Source: 0-14-0-80-60-11 sp049322355 (GTDB lineage Bacteria > Desulfobacterota > Desulfobaccia > Desulfobaccales > 0-14-0-80-60-11). From it: a stretch of 64,000 nucleotides of DNA. This document shows, one piece after another, positions 51,046 through 58,910 of the stretch. The position numbers and the translations under genes were made by a program. The notes under the pieces were generated by a model. The model made no database searches. It was given only the letters and a program-made list of their open reading frames with translations, and had not been told where the DNA came from. The stretch is from assembly GCA_049322355.1 (NCBI GenBank), contig JBMORG010000010.1, positions 571,404 through 635,403 of the forward strand. Reading direction: 5' to 3'. Position 1 is the first letter of the stretch. Each line of letters begins with the position of its first letter.

Positions 51046-51074
51046 CAAAACCCAGAACCTAAAACCCAGAACCC
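51046..51074. repeat. Repeat R7, copy 3 (right arm, inverted)
   Basis: CCAAAACCCAGAACC and AAAACCCAGAACCC, the reverse complement sense of the tract at 50839-50876. Confidence 0.6.
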
Positions 51075-51081
51075 GCTTTTC

Positions 51082-51483
51082 TCAGCCGACTTTAACTTCG
51101 ATCTTCCGGGGCTTGGCTTTCTCCACTTTGTGCATTACCAGGCGCAGCACCCCGTCTTTCATGATGGCCTCGATCTTGGTCTGATCGATGAGGCTGCCCA
51201 GGTGGAAGTCCCGCTGGTAGTCGCCGGTGAAGTATTCCTGATCCACCATGGATTCGCCGGCCCCCAGAGGCGGGCCCACTTCCCCGTAGATGGTGAGATG
51301 ATTATCCTTGAGATCCAGGGTTACTTTATCGCCGGAAACCCCGGGCATATCGGCCACCAGGACCAGGGTCTCGGGGGTCTCGAATATATCAACCGCCGGC
51401 AGGAAGACCCGGCCCGGACGGACCCGCTCCCCTTTGGCCGGAGCCTCTTCTTTGGCCTTGGCTTGCAGTTCTTGTTCAGCCAT
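51082..51483 (-). CDS. Hsp20 family small heat-shock protein (second of tandem pair)
   Basis: A 133-residue alpha-crystallin domain chaperone. FLPAVDIFETPETLVLVADMPG opens the beta-sandwich; DLKDNHLTIYGEV and the closing GVLRLVMHKVEKAKPRKIEVK carry the C-terminal I-x-V motif (IEV) that ties oligomers together. GGAGGT precedes ATG 51483. It follows its paralogue at 51497-51946 by 13 bases. Confidence 0.92.
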   Translation of the reverse strand: MAEQELQAKAKEEAPAKGERVRPGRVFLPAVDIFETPETLVLVADMPGVSGDKVTLDLKDNHLTIYGEVGPPLGAGESMVDQEYFTGDYQRDFHLGSLIDQTKIEAIMKDGVLRLVMHKVEKAKPRKIEVKVG

Positions 51484-51496
51484 GGATTTACCTCCT

Positions 51497-51946
51497 TTAG
51501 GCAACCTTCACTTCGATTTTTCGGGGTTTGACTTCTTCCGGCTTGGCCATCTTGATGGTGAGGATGCCGTCCTTGCAGGTGGCTTCCACCTTATCCCCCT
51601 GCACCTGCAACGGCAAGGCCACAATACGCCGGAAAAACCCGGATTCTCTCTCCCGGCGGTGATAGTTGACCTGCTTCTCTTCCGCCGGAATCTTCCGCTC
51701 ACCCCTCAAAATCAGGTTGTTGTCCTGTAGAGTGATTTCCAGGTCTGCGGCCTGGACGCCAGGCAGTTCGGCCCGGATATACAGGTTGTCTTTGTCTTCA
51801 GAGAGGTTCACCAGGGGATATACCCCCGCCCGCCACGGAGAGCGTTCCATTCCAAAGGTATCCTGGAAGAGACGGTCCATGCGGCGCTGGAGCTGTTCCA
51901 GTTCCCGGCGCGGACTCCACCCCGGTTCCCTGAAAAAAATAGGCAT
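51497..51946 (-). CDS. Hsp20 family small heat-shock protein (first of tandem pair)
   Basis: A 149-residue Hsp20. N-terminal WSPRRELEQLQRRMDRLFQDTFG, then VYPLVNLSEDKDNLYIRAELPG, ITLQDNNLILRGERK and the ending KPEEVKPRKIEVKVA with the IEV motif. GGAGGT precedes ATG 51946. Upstream, GTTAACTT occurs twice, exactly 10 bases apart (51994-52001, 52004-52011), overlapping a possible -10 (TAAGTT) downstream of TTGACC; this could be an operator. Confidence 0.93.
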   Translation of the reverse strand: MPIFFREPGWSPRRELEQLQRRMDRLFQDTFGMERSPWRAGVYPLVNLSEDKDNLYIRAELPGVQAADLEITLQDNNLILRGERKIPAEEKQVNYHRRERESGFFRRIVALPLQVQGDKVEATCKDGILTIKMAKPEEVKPRKIEVKVA

Positions 51947-51993
51947 AATTGTTACCTCCTTCTTAATATACGAGATTTACAGGAATTTTCTCG

Positions 51994-52037
51994 GTTAACT
52001 TATGTTAACTTAAGCACGACCCTATGCCGGGTCAAGG
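51994..52037 (-). promoter_or_regulatory. Putative Hsp20 promoter with direct-repeat operator
   Basis: Minus strand -35 TTGACC and -10 TAAGTT about 17 bases on; the 8-base word AAGTTAAC is repeated at a 10-base period over the -10. No CIRCE sequence is present. Confidence 0.45.
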
Positions 52038-52047
52038 GGCTTGGCGG

Positions 52048-52074
52048 TTGAAAATTGACAAATATTCCTATAAA
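52048..52074 (+). promoter_or_regulatory. Possible promoter for the YrfG-like gene
   Basis: TTGAAA (52048-52053), 15 bases, TATAAA (52069-52074), 31 bases before ATG 52106. Confidence 0.35.
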
Positions 52075-52105
52075 TAGAGTCAGCGACTTTAAGAAAGGAA
52101 ATTTG

Positions 52106-52759
52106 ATGGCTTTTCCCTGGTATGACATAACCTGGGTGCTCCTGGATATGGACGGCACCCTGCTGGATAAGCACTTTGACGACTACTTCTGGGAGACCCT
52201 GGTTCCGGAGGAGTACGCTCGGAGGCAGGAAATCGACCTGGCCTTGGCCCGGGACCTGGTTTTCGCCCGCTACCAACGGGAGGAAGGCACCCTCAATTGG
52301 ACCGACATCGACTTCTGGTCCCGGGAACTGGACCTGGATATTCCAGCCTTGAAGGAAGGTATCCGCCACCTCATCGAGGTGCACCCGGATACGGAAGATT
52401 TTCTCAAGTTCCTGCGAATGAAAGGGAAAAAAGTGGCCCTGGTGACCAACGCTCACTATAAGACTTTAAGCCTCAAGATGAACCACACCGGGCTTTTGGG
52501 CTACTTCGACGAAGTGGTGTCTTCTTTTGATTTGGGCGCACCCAAGGAGGAGATTCGTTTCTGGGAGATTCTCTACCAGCGCTTGCACTTTAATGGCGAC
52601 CATGCCCTCTTGGTGGACGACAACGCCGAGGCCCTGGCCGCGGCCAAAGCCTTCGGGATAAAATACCCCTATTTCAAAGCCAAATCCAGTTCCCGGCTGG
52701 AGGCCGAAAGCCACCCGGAGTTCCCCTCCATCGCAAGCTTTCATGAGTTGATGGGTTGA
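52106..52759 (+). CDS. HAD-superfamily nucleotidase, YrfG-like
   Basis: A 217-residue HAD subfamily IA phosphatase very like E. coli YrfG (GMP/IMP nucleotidase): VLLDMDGTLLDKHFDDYFWE (nucleophile Asp), LNWTDIDFWSRELDLD, VALVTNAH (motif II), GAPKEEIRFW (Lys) and LLVDDNAEAL (motif IV). AGGAAAT precedes ATG 52106. It is divergent from the Hsp20 pair. Confidence 0.85.
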   Translation: MAFPWYDITWVLLDMDGTLLDKHFDDYFWETLVPEEYARRQEIDLALARDLVFARYQREEGTLNWTDIDFWSRELDLDIPALKEGIRHLIEVHPDTEDFLKFLRMKGKKVALVTNAHYKTLSLKMNHTGLLGYFDEVVSSFDLGAPKEEIRFWEILYQRLHFNGDHALLVDDNAEALAAAKAFGIKYPYFKAKSSSRLEAESHPEFPSIASFHELMG

Positions 52760-52858
52760 AATTTTTTAGGGGCAACCAAGGGAAGAAATTTCTCCGCCTT
52801 CCCTCAGGCTCACCTCCCTCCCAAGAAATTAAGGCTGCGGCATGAGCTACCTATGGTT

Positions 52859-52909
52859 GTCATTCTGAAGGAGCGAAGCGACCGAAGAATCTCAAAACCG
52901 AGATTCTTA
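52859..52909. repeat. Dispersed palindromic repeat R1, copy 4
   Basis: GTCATTCTGAAGGAGCGAAG...GAATCTCAAAACCGAGATTC. Lies between the nucleotidase gene and murA. Confidence 0.8.
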
Positions 52910-52914
52910 GAAAG

Positions 52915-52963
52915 AAAAATCGGGGAGGGTGGCAGGGGCTTTCGCCCCTGTCCCCCTCCCCCA
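52915..52963 (-). terminator. murA terminator
   Basis: Minus strand: GGGGAGGGGGACAGGGGC, GAAA loop, GCCCCTGCCACCCTCCCC, then GATTTTTC. A long stable stem directly after murA. Confidence 0.8.
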
Positions 52964-52968
52964 AGGAA

Positions 52969-54294
52969 TCATGCCGCTTCCCGCCGTATCCGCGCTCCCA
53001 GGGCCGAGAGTTTTTCCACCAGGCGGGCGTAGCCCCGGTCCAGATGATAAACTCGGAGGACCTGGGTTTCACCCTGCGCCGCCAACCCCGCGATGACGAG
53101 GGAAGCGCTGGCCCTCAAATCCGTGGCCATCACCGGCGCGCCCTGGAGCTGTTTGCAGCCCCGCACTACGGCCAGGTTGCCGGTAACCGTAATGTCCGCG
53201 CCCAGGCGCCGCAACTCGCTCACATGCATAAAGCGGTTTTCAAAGATGGTCTCGGTGATGACGCTGGCGCCCCTGGCCAAAGACATGAGGGCCATGAACT
53301 GGGCCTGCATGTCAGTGGGGAAGCCGGGATAGGGGTGGGTGCGAATATCCACGCCCGTCAGAGTACCCCCCGGGTGGACGGTGATGCGCCCGGCCTCCGC
53401 GGTGAGCCGCACCCCGGCCTCGGTGAATTTTCCCATGATGGCGGTAAGATGCGGGATAGGCGCGTTCACCAGAGTTACTTGGCCTCTGGTGATAGCCGCG
53501 GCCGCCATATAGGTGCCGGCTTCGATGCGGTCGGTCATGATGCTGTAAACCGCAGGCTTGAGTTCCTTTACCCCGTGGATAGTGAGGACGTCGGTATCGA
53601 TGCCCTCGATTTCGGCTCCCATGGCGATAAGAAACCGGGCTAGGTCTCCCACTTCCGGCTCCATGGCCGCGTTTTTCAGCACCGTGGTGCCGCGGGCCAA
53701 GGTGGCGGCCATCATCAGGTTTTCCGTGCCCGTGACCGTGGGGGTCTCAAAATAGATTTCTGCGCCTTGGAGACGCTTGGCGTTGGCCTCCACATAGCCC
53801 TGGGCCAGGGTGATTTTCACGCCCATGGCCTCCAGACCCTTGAGGTGGAGGTTGATGGGCCGGGCGCCGATGGCGCAGCCGCCGGGCAGGGACACCCGGG
53901 CCTGACGGGCCCGGGCCACCAGGGGTCCCAGGACCAGAACCGCGGCCCGCATGGTCTTCACCAGTTCATAAGGGGCTTCAAAACCGGTGAGATCGCCGCT
54001 GTCCACCACCAGGGCCGGACCTGCATGCCCGCCCTGACTTGCCTCCCCGGTCCCTTGTAGGGGCGGACCCATGTGTCCGCCCTCATCCGCCGCGTCTTCC
54101 TTGAACGCAACCCCCATATTTGCCAGGAGCCGCTTGATGGTGCGGATGTCCGCCAGGGGCGGCACGTTATAGAGCCGGTGCTCCCCCGGTGCCAGCAGTG
54201 TCGCGGCGATAATGGGCAGGGCCGCGTTCTTGGCGCCGCTGATTTCCACTTCCCCGGAAAGGGGGATTCCGCCTGCAATGACGATTTTGTCCAT
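52969..54294 (-). CDS. murA: UDP-N-acetylglucosamine 1-carboxyvinyltransferase with repeat-derived insert
   Basis: A 441-residue MurA, first committed step of peptidoglycan synthesis. GAKNAALPIIAATLL at the N terminus, PLADIRTIKRLLANMG, then YELVKTMRAAVLVLGPLVAR and LPGGCAIGARPINLH with the catalytic Cys140 (equal to Cys115 of E. coli). Residues about 67-95 are an extra Gly/His/Pro-rich stretch (GGHMGPPLQ and GGHAGPALV) encoded by a dispersed repeat; family members are about 417-420 residues. The frame is kept and the rest is intact. A strong terminator follows. Confidence 0.94.
   Translation of the reverse strand: MDKIVIAGGIPLSGEVEISGAKNAALPIIAATLLAPGEHRLYNVPPLADIRTIKRLLANMGVAFKEDAADEGGHMGPPLQGTGEASQGGHAGPALVVDSGDLTGFEAPYELVKTMRAAVLVLGPLVARARQARVSLPGGCAIGARPINLHLKGLEAMGVKITLAQGYVEANAKRLQGAEIYFETPTVTGTENLMMAATLARGTTVLKNAAMEPEVGDLARFLIAMGAEIEGIDTDVLTIHGVKELKPAVYSIMTDRIEAGTYMAAAAITRGQVTLVNAPIPHLTAIMGKFTEAGVRLTAEAGRITVHPGGTLTGVDIRTHPYPGFPTDMQAQFMALMSLARGASVITETIFENRFMHVSELRRLGADITVTGNLAVVRGCKQLQGAPVMATDLRASASLVIAGLAAQGETQVLRVYHLDRGYARLVEKLSALGARIRREAA
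54010..54096. repeat. Repeat R5 inserted in frame within murA
   Basis: Contains TAGGGGCGGACCCATGTGTC then CGCCCT (54058-54083) and a degenerate half (GGACCTGCATGCCCGCCCTG, 54017-54036). A related intergenic copy is at 56086-56109. It adds about 29 residues to MurA between the LLANMG and YELVKTMRA blocks. Confidence 0.7.
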
Positions 54295-54321
54295 GCTTTT
54301 AAAATTGCCTATTGGATCAAT

Positions 54322-54342
54322 GTAGGGTGCGTCTTACGCACC
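54322..54342. repeat. Short hairpin repeat R6, copy 2
   Basis: GTAGGGTGCGTCTTACGCAC followed by C; arms GGTGCGT and ACGCACC. Upstream of murA. Confidence 0.6.
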
Positions 54343-54393
54343 AAAATTATCTTGCTAAACTTCGTTAAAATATGGTGCTAAGGATGAACCCTA

Positions 54394-55329
54394 TTATTCT
54401 ACTTTGGCCACGAGGTCCAGTAAATTGGGGGACATAAGTTCCTGCCGGAATTGATTTATCCGCTTCTCGGCCAATCGGACATACTCCGAATCGACCTCAT
54501 AGCCGATATAATGGCGATGTCCTTTTTTGGCCGCAATGGCCGTCTGGCCGCTGCCCATAAAGGGGTCCAGGACGATGTCGCCCTCAAAAGTGTAAAGCTG
54601 GATGAGGCGGTGAGGCAGCTCCACCGGGAACGGGGCCGGGTGGCCGATGCTTTTGGCCGACACCGCGGGGAAGGTCCAGACGCTTTTGGTGAACTCCAGA
54701 AAATTGTCCCGGGAGATGGTAGCCCGGCGCTGGTCGGGGTTTGGCCGGGAAAATCCAGCCTTGGAAAAAATCAGGATGTATTCATGCACGTCCCGAAGCG
54801 TCGGGTTGGCCGGGGAGCGCCAGCTTCCCCAGGCGGTGGACGGCGAGGCGCTGGCGCCCTTGTGCCAGATGACTTCGCCCCGCATGAGGAAGCCGATCTC
54901 TGCCATATCCCGCACGATATAGGAATGGAGCGGGATATAGGGCTTGCGCCCCAGGTTGGCGATGTTGATGCAGGCCCGGCCCCCCGGCACTAGGACCCGG
55001 TGGACCTCCCGCCAGACCCGGCCGAGAAAATCCAGATACTCCGTCAGGGTGATGTCCCGGTCGTATTCTTTCCCCACATTATAGGGCGGCGAAGTGACCA
55101 TCAGGTGGACGCTGTGGTCCGGGATTTCGGCCATGTCCTCTGAGGATTTAGCCAAAATGGTGTCCAGGTATTCCGCCGGGACCGGGTTTTCCAGGTATTC
55201 GCAAGACCCGGCCTGGGGCGCCTGGGAGTAGAGTCTGCTGGCATAAAAAGAGGAGGAATCGTGGGATATTCTTCCCGGGGTGCCGAAGGCGCTGGTGCGG
55301 GTCTTCTTTTTGGCGGGATTATTTTTCAT
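54394..55329 (-). CDS. Orphan site-specific DNA methyltransferase (beta class)
   Basis: A 311-residue DNA methyltransferase. Motif order is TRD-less beta class: VTSPPYNVGKEYD (SPPY, motif IV, about residue 78) first, motif I DPFMGSGQTAIAAKKGHRHYIGYEVD near the C terminus (about residue 260). SPPY is found in N4-cytosine and some N6-adenine enzymes. No restriction enzyme or specificity gene is adjacent, so it may be a regulatory or phage-defence-independent methylase. Recognition site unknown. The start is uncertain. Confidence 0.85.
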   Translation of the reverse strand: MKNNPAKKKTRTSAFGTPGRISHDSSSFYASRLYSQAPQAGSCEYLENPVPAEYLDTILAKSSEDMAEIPDHSVHLMVTSPPYNVGKEYDRDITLTEYLDFLGRVWREVHRVLVPGGRACINIANLGRKPYIPLHSYIVRDMAEIGFLMRGEVIWHKGASASPSTAWGSWRSPANPTLRDVHEYILIFSKAGFSRPNPDQRRATISRDNFLEFTKSVWTFPAVSAKSIGHPAPFPVELPHRLIQLYTFEGDIVLDPFMGSGQTAIAAKKGHRHYIGYEVDSEYVRLAEKRINQFRQELMSPNLLDLVAKVE

Positions 55330-55434
55330 GGATGTCTCGGGCGCGCCCCCATGTCCCTGATTTTACCTTGGTTTATCCCGGGTCTGTATGGTAGGATATA
55401 ACATTGAAGGCTTGAAGGCAAGGAAAGGAAATTT

Positions 55435-56079
55435 ATGGATTGGTGGTTGTTGGCCGGGGTGCCGGTCACTTCGTTCATCGTGGCCCTCTCCGGGGCTTTG
55501 ATGCCCGGCCCGCTGTTGACCCTCACCGTGGGGGAGGCGGCCCGGCGGGGTTTTTGGGCCGGTCCCCTGATCATCCTGGGACACGCCCTGCTGGAGTTGG
55601 CCCTGGTCCTGTTGCTTCTGGCCGGAGTGGGGGTCTGGCTGCACCGCCCGGTGGTTCTGGGCCTAGTGGGTGTACTGGGCGCCGTCATGCTGGCCTGGAT
55701 GGGCCTGGGTCTGTTTAGGGCCTCCCGGCACAGTCACCTGGAGTTCGACGCCCATGAAGCCCCAGGGCTCAATCCGGTGCTGGCCGGGGTGCTCATGAGC
55801 GCCGCCAATCCTTACTGGCTCATCTGGTGGCTCACCATCGGCCTGGGCTACGTGATGTTTTCCATGAAATACGGCCTGCTGGGAGTGGCGCTGTTTTTCA
55901 TCGGCCACATCCTGGCGGACTTCGTCTGGTACACCCTGGTATCCGGGGCGGTGGCCCAGGGCCGCCGCTTTATCTCGGACCGCATTTACCGCGGCTTTTT
56001 GGCCGGGTGCGCGGTCTTTCTTTTCGCCTTCGGAGGCTACTTCGGCATCCAAGGAGTAAACTTTCTGCTTAACTCGTGA
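55435..56079 (+). CDS. LysE-family exporter
   Basis: A 214-residue, six-helix LysE/RhtB-type transporter. SFIVALSGALMPGPLLTLTVGEAARRGFWAG is the family-defining N-terminal block with PGP; NPYWLIWWLTIG follows. These proteins export amino acids or related compounds. AAGGAAAT precedes the ATG. Divergent from the methyltransferase gene. Confidence 0.88.
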   Translation: MDWWLLAGVPVTSFIVALSGALMPGPLLTLTVGEAARRGFWAGPLIILGHALLELALVLLLLAGVGVWLHRPVVLGLVGVLGAVMLAWMGLGLFRASRHSHLEFDAHEAPGLNPVLAGVLMSAANPYWLIWWLTIGLGYVMFSMKYGLLGVALFFIGHILADFVWYTLVSGAVAQGRRFISDRIYRGFLAGCAVFLFAFGGYFGIQGVNFLLNS

Positions 56080-56085
56080 AAAAGA

Positions 56086-56109
56086 GGGGCGGGCCCAGGT
56101 GTCCGCCCT
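56086..56109. repeat. Repeat R5, intergenic copy
   Basis: GGGGCGGGCCCAGGTGTCCG followed by CCCT, related to the unit inside murA. Confidence 0.6.
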
Positions 56110-56160
56110 GATTAACGGCGCATACATAGCGATCAGTCTCATAATCAAGTAGCCTCAAAA

Positions 56161-56240
56161 TTCCCTCCCCCTTGATGGGGGAGGGATAGGGCGGGGGTGA
56201 AAAATTTTTTCAGCCCCCCCCTGACCCTCTCCCACCGGGG
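56161..56240. repeat. Dispersed repeat R3, copy 4
   Basis: TTCCCTCCCCCTTGATGGGG, GAGGG and a closing CCCTCTCCCACCGGGGG. Between lysE and the metallo-hydrolase gene. Confidence 0.75.
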
Positions 56241-56305
56241 GTGAAAAAGTATGCCTGATTATGGAACATTCCATGAGGTGCGCTCATACAGGGAGCATCA
56301 ATGAC

Positions 56306-56929
56306 ATGATCCAAAAAGGACTAACCGTGGGTTTACTGGAAGTGAATTGTTACATTCTGGGAGATGAGGAGACCAAGGAGGCGGTGGTCATCGACCCCGG
56401 GGGCGACGAAGACGAGATTCTGGAAGTCCTGAACTATAACAAGTTTCAACTGAAGCTGATCATTGACACCCACGGGCATTTCGACCACGTGGACGCCAAC
56501 CAGCCCCTCAAAGACGCCACCGGTGCCAAGATTGCCATCCACGAGGCCGACGCCCAGATGCTGGCCCAGCCGTCGGCTGAGGCCATGTTTTTCACCGGCA
56601 ACCGTTTGCGCCTGTCCCAACCGGATATCCTGCTGAAAGAAAACGACATTCTCACCTTCGGCCACTACCGGCTGAAGGTCCTGCATACCCCGGGACATAC
56701 TCCGGGGGGCATCAGCCTGGTTTTGGAAGACCACCCATATGTCTATGTGGGCGATTTGCTCTTTGCCGGCTCCATCGGCCGCACCGACTTTCCCGGCGGC
56801 AATTACGACTCCCTCATCAATGCGGTCCGGACCAAAATCTTTCCCCTGGGAGATAACTACACCGTTTACCCCGGCCACGGCCCGGTAACCACCGTGGCCC
56901 AGGAACGGAAGTATAATCCGTTTTTTTAA
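56306..56929 (+). CDS. MBL-fold metallo-hydrolase, glyoxalase II-like
   Basis: A 207-residue metallo-beta-lactamase-fold hydrolase. DTHGHFDHVDAN is the HxHxDH zinc motif, LHTPGHTPGG the next His, GDLLFAGSIGRTDFPGG the bridging Asp and TVYPGHGPVTT the last His. This matches the YcbL/GloB-like group, which often cleaves thioesters. ATG 56306 was chosen because the family begins near this Met; the longer frame is repeat-derived. Confidence 0.9.
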   Translation: MIQKGLTVGLLEVNCYILGDEETKEAVVIDPGGDEDEILEVLNYNKFQLKLIIDTHGHFDHVDANQPLKDATGAKIAIHEADAQMLAQPSAEAMFFTGNRLRLSQPDILLKENDILTFGHYRLKVLHTPGHTPGGISLVLEDHPYVYVGDLLFAGSIGRTDFPGGNYDSLINAVRTKIFPLGDNYTVYPGHGPVTTVAQERKYNPFF

Positions 56930-56930
56930 T

Positions 56931-56991
56931 ATAGGTTTCAGGTTTCAGAGGTCAGGTGGAGAATCTGAAACCCAGAACCCAGAGCCCAGAA
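56931..56991. repeat. Repeat R7, copy 4
   Basis: AGGTTTCAGGTTTCAGAGG and CTGAAACCCAGAACCCAGAG units, an inverted pair just before coaBC. Confidence 0.5.
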
Positions 56992-56992
56992 T

Positions 56993-58216
56993 ATGGTATT
57001 CACCGACAGACGCATATTATTGGGAGTAACCGGCGGCATCGCGGCTTACAAGGCCGCGGAGGTGGCCCGGAGGCTCATTTGCGCCGGGGCTCGGGTGAAG
57101 GTGGTAATGACCCGGGCCGCCCAGGAGTTCGTGGGTTCCTTGACATTTGCGGCCCTGACCGGGCAGAAGGTAGCCACGGCCATGTTCGGGCCGGAGAGCG
57201 ACCCCCTGGAGCACGTGGCCCTGGGGCAAGAAGTGGACGCCATTGTAATCGCCCCGGCCACCGCCAATTTCATCGGCAAGCTGGCCGGGGGGATCGGGGA
57301 TGATTTGCTCACCACCATCATGCTGGCGGCCACCAGACCGACGCTAGTCTGCCCGGCCATGAACGTGGAGATGTGGGCCAATCCGGTGGTGCAGGAAAAC
57401 CTGGCCAAGCTCAAGAGCCGAGGCCTGATGGTGATGGAACCGGAGGCTGGATCCCTGGCCTGCGGTGCGGTGGGGCTGGGACGCCTGCCGGAGCCGGACC
57501 TCATCGTGGAGGCCTGCGCCCGCTTAGTCTCACCGCCGGATTTGGCAGGGCGGAAGCTCTTGGTCACCGCCGGCCCCACCCATGAAGACTTCGACCCGGT
57601 GCGGTTTTTGACCAACCGCTCCAGCGGCAAGCAGGGGTATGCCCTGGCGAAGGTGGCCTGGCGCCGGGGCGCGGAGGTCACCCTGGTGACCGGCCCCGCC
57701 AGCCTGCCGGCTCCCTACGGCGTGAATCTGTTGACAGTGCACTCCGCCCGGGATATGCAGCAGAAGGTGGCCGAGTATTTTCCGGAGACGGACGTTTTGT
57801 TAATGGCCGCCGCGGTGAGCGATTATCGCCCCACCCAGGTTGAAATGCGGAAGATCAAGCGGGGAGCCCAGGAAGAGATGCAATTCCATCTCACCCAGAA
57901 CCCCGACATTTTAAAACAGGCGGCCCTGTCGAAAAAACGGCAAATCGTGGTGGGTTTCGCGGCGGAAACCCACGACCTGGAGGCCGAAGCCCGCCGCAAG
58001 ATGCGGGAAAAACATTTGGACCTCATTGTGGCTAACGACGTGAACCGGCCGGATTCCGGTTTCCAGGTGGATACCAACGAAGTTACACTTATTCCCCGGG
58101 AAGGCGCTGCCATCTCCCTGCCGCTCCTAAGCAAGGAGGAGGTCGCGGCCAGAATCTTGGACCAGGTGCTCGAACTGCTCAAGAAACGTGACCGCCAGGG
58201 CGCGCAAAATGCCTGA
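56993..58216 (+). CDS. coaBC: CoaBC: phosphopantothenoylcysteine decarboxylase / phosphopantothenate-cysteine ligase
   Basis: A 407-residue fusion for two steps of coenzyme A synthesis. CoaC domain (1-185) binds FMN: GVTGGIAAYKAAEV, PAMNVEMW (the PAMN Asn) and LACGAVGLGRLPE with the catalytic Cys. CoaB domain (187-400): TAGPTHEDFDPVRFLTNRSSGKQGYALA, AAAVSDYRP and GFAAETHDLE. Standard length. It overlaps the UDG gene by 8 bases. Confidence 0.96.
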   Translation: MVFTDRRILLGVTGGIAAYKAAEVARRLICAGARVKVVMTRAAQEFVGSLTFAALTGQKVATAMFGPESDPLEHVALGQEVDAIVIAPATANFIGKLAGGIGDDLLTTIMLAATRPTLVCPAMNVEMWANPVVQENLAKLKSRGLMVMEPEAGSLACGAVGLGRLPEPDLIVEACARLVSPPDLAGRKLLVTAGPTHEDFDPVRFLTNRSSGKQGYALAKVAWRRGAEVTLVTGPASLPAPYGVNLLTVHSARDMQQKVAEYFPETDVLLMAAAVSDYRPTQVEMRKIKRGAQEEMQFHLTQNPDILKQAALSKKRQIVVGFAAETHDLEAEARRKMREKHLDLIVANDVNRPDSGFQVDTNEVTLIPREGAAISLPLLSKEEVAARILDQVLELLKKRDRQGAQNA

Positions 58217-58910
58217 AGACCCGGTATTGGAACTTCGGGAACTGGTGGAGAGCCTCTCCGGCTGGCTGCGTTATCAACGGCGCCTGGGATGGCGGGGACT
58301 GCCAAGACCGGTTGAGACTTCTCCCGGAGTTCGGGAGCAACCGGAGCGAAGGCCGACTCTGGAGGAAATCCGGGCTGAGATGGGCGACTGCCGCCGGTGC
58401 AAACTCTACGCTGGGCGCACCAATCTGGTATTCGGCGAGGGCGCGGCGGATGCACGGCTAATGTTCGTGGGCGAGGCCCCGGGGGCGGAGGAGGATCAGC
58501 AAGGGGTGCCATTTGTGGGCGCGGCGGGCCAGCGCTTGAATAGTCTTCTTAACAAACTGGGTCTGCGTCGGGAAGAGGTTTATATCGCCAACGTCGTCAA
58601 GAGCCGGCCTCCTGGCAACCGCGACCCGGAACCCGATGAGATCGCCGCCTGCCTGCCATTTCTAAAAAAGCAGATCCAGGCCATCCGGCCCCGGGTGATC
58701 GTGGCCCTGGGGCGCATCGCGGCCCAGGCCTTGCTGGACACCAAGGAGCCCATGACCAAGATGCGTGGGAAATGGCGCCGCTATCAAGATATCCGGGTGA
58801 TGCCCACGTTTCATCCGTCTTTTCTGGAGCGTTATCCTAAGGAGCGTCTTAAAACCTGGGATGATATGCAGCAGGTTATGGAGTATTTGGCGGCCCATGA
58901 AGAAGATTAA
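58209..58910 (+). CDS. Family-4-type uracil-DNA glycosylase with altered cluster site
   Basis: A 233-residue UDG. GDCRRCKLY (first two cluster Cys), GEAPGAEEDQQGVPFVGAAGQRLN, then NVVKSRPPGNRDPEPDEIAAC and TFHPSFLERYP. In family 4 the third Cys normally lies in KCRPP; here it is Ser (codon AGC), leaving three candidate ligands. The cluster may be altered or lost, or another Cys may serve. The N-terminal 60 residues before CRRC are longer than in minimal UDGs. ATG 58209 overlaps coaBC. Confidence 0.9.
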   Translation: MPEDPVLELRELVESLSGWLRYQRRLGWRGLPRPVETSPGVREQPERRPTLEEIRAEMGDCRRCKLYAGRTNLVFGEGAADARLMFVGEAPGAEEDQQGVPFVGAAGQRLNSLLNKLGLRREEVYIANVVKSRPPGNRDPEPDEIAACLPFLKKQIQAIRPRVIVALGRIAAQALLDTKEPMTKMRGKWRRYQDIRVMPTFHPSFLERYPKERLKTWDDMQQVMEYLAAHEED

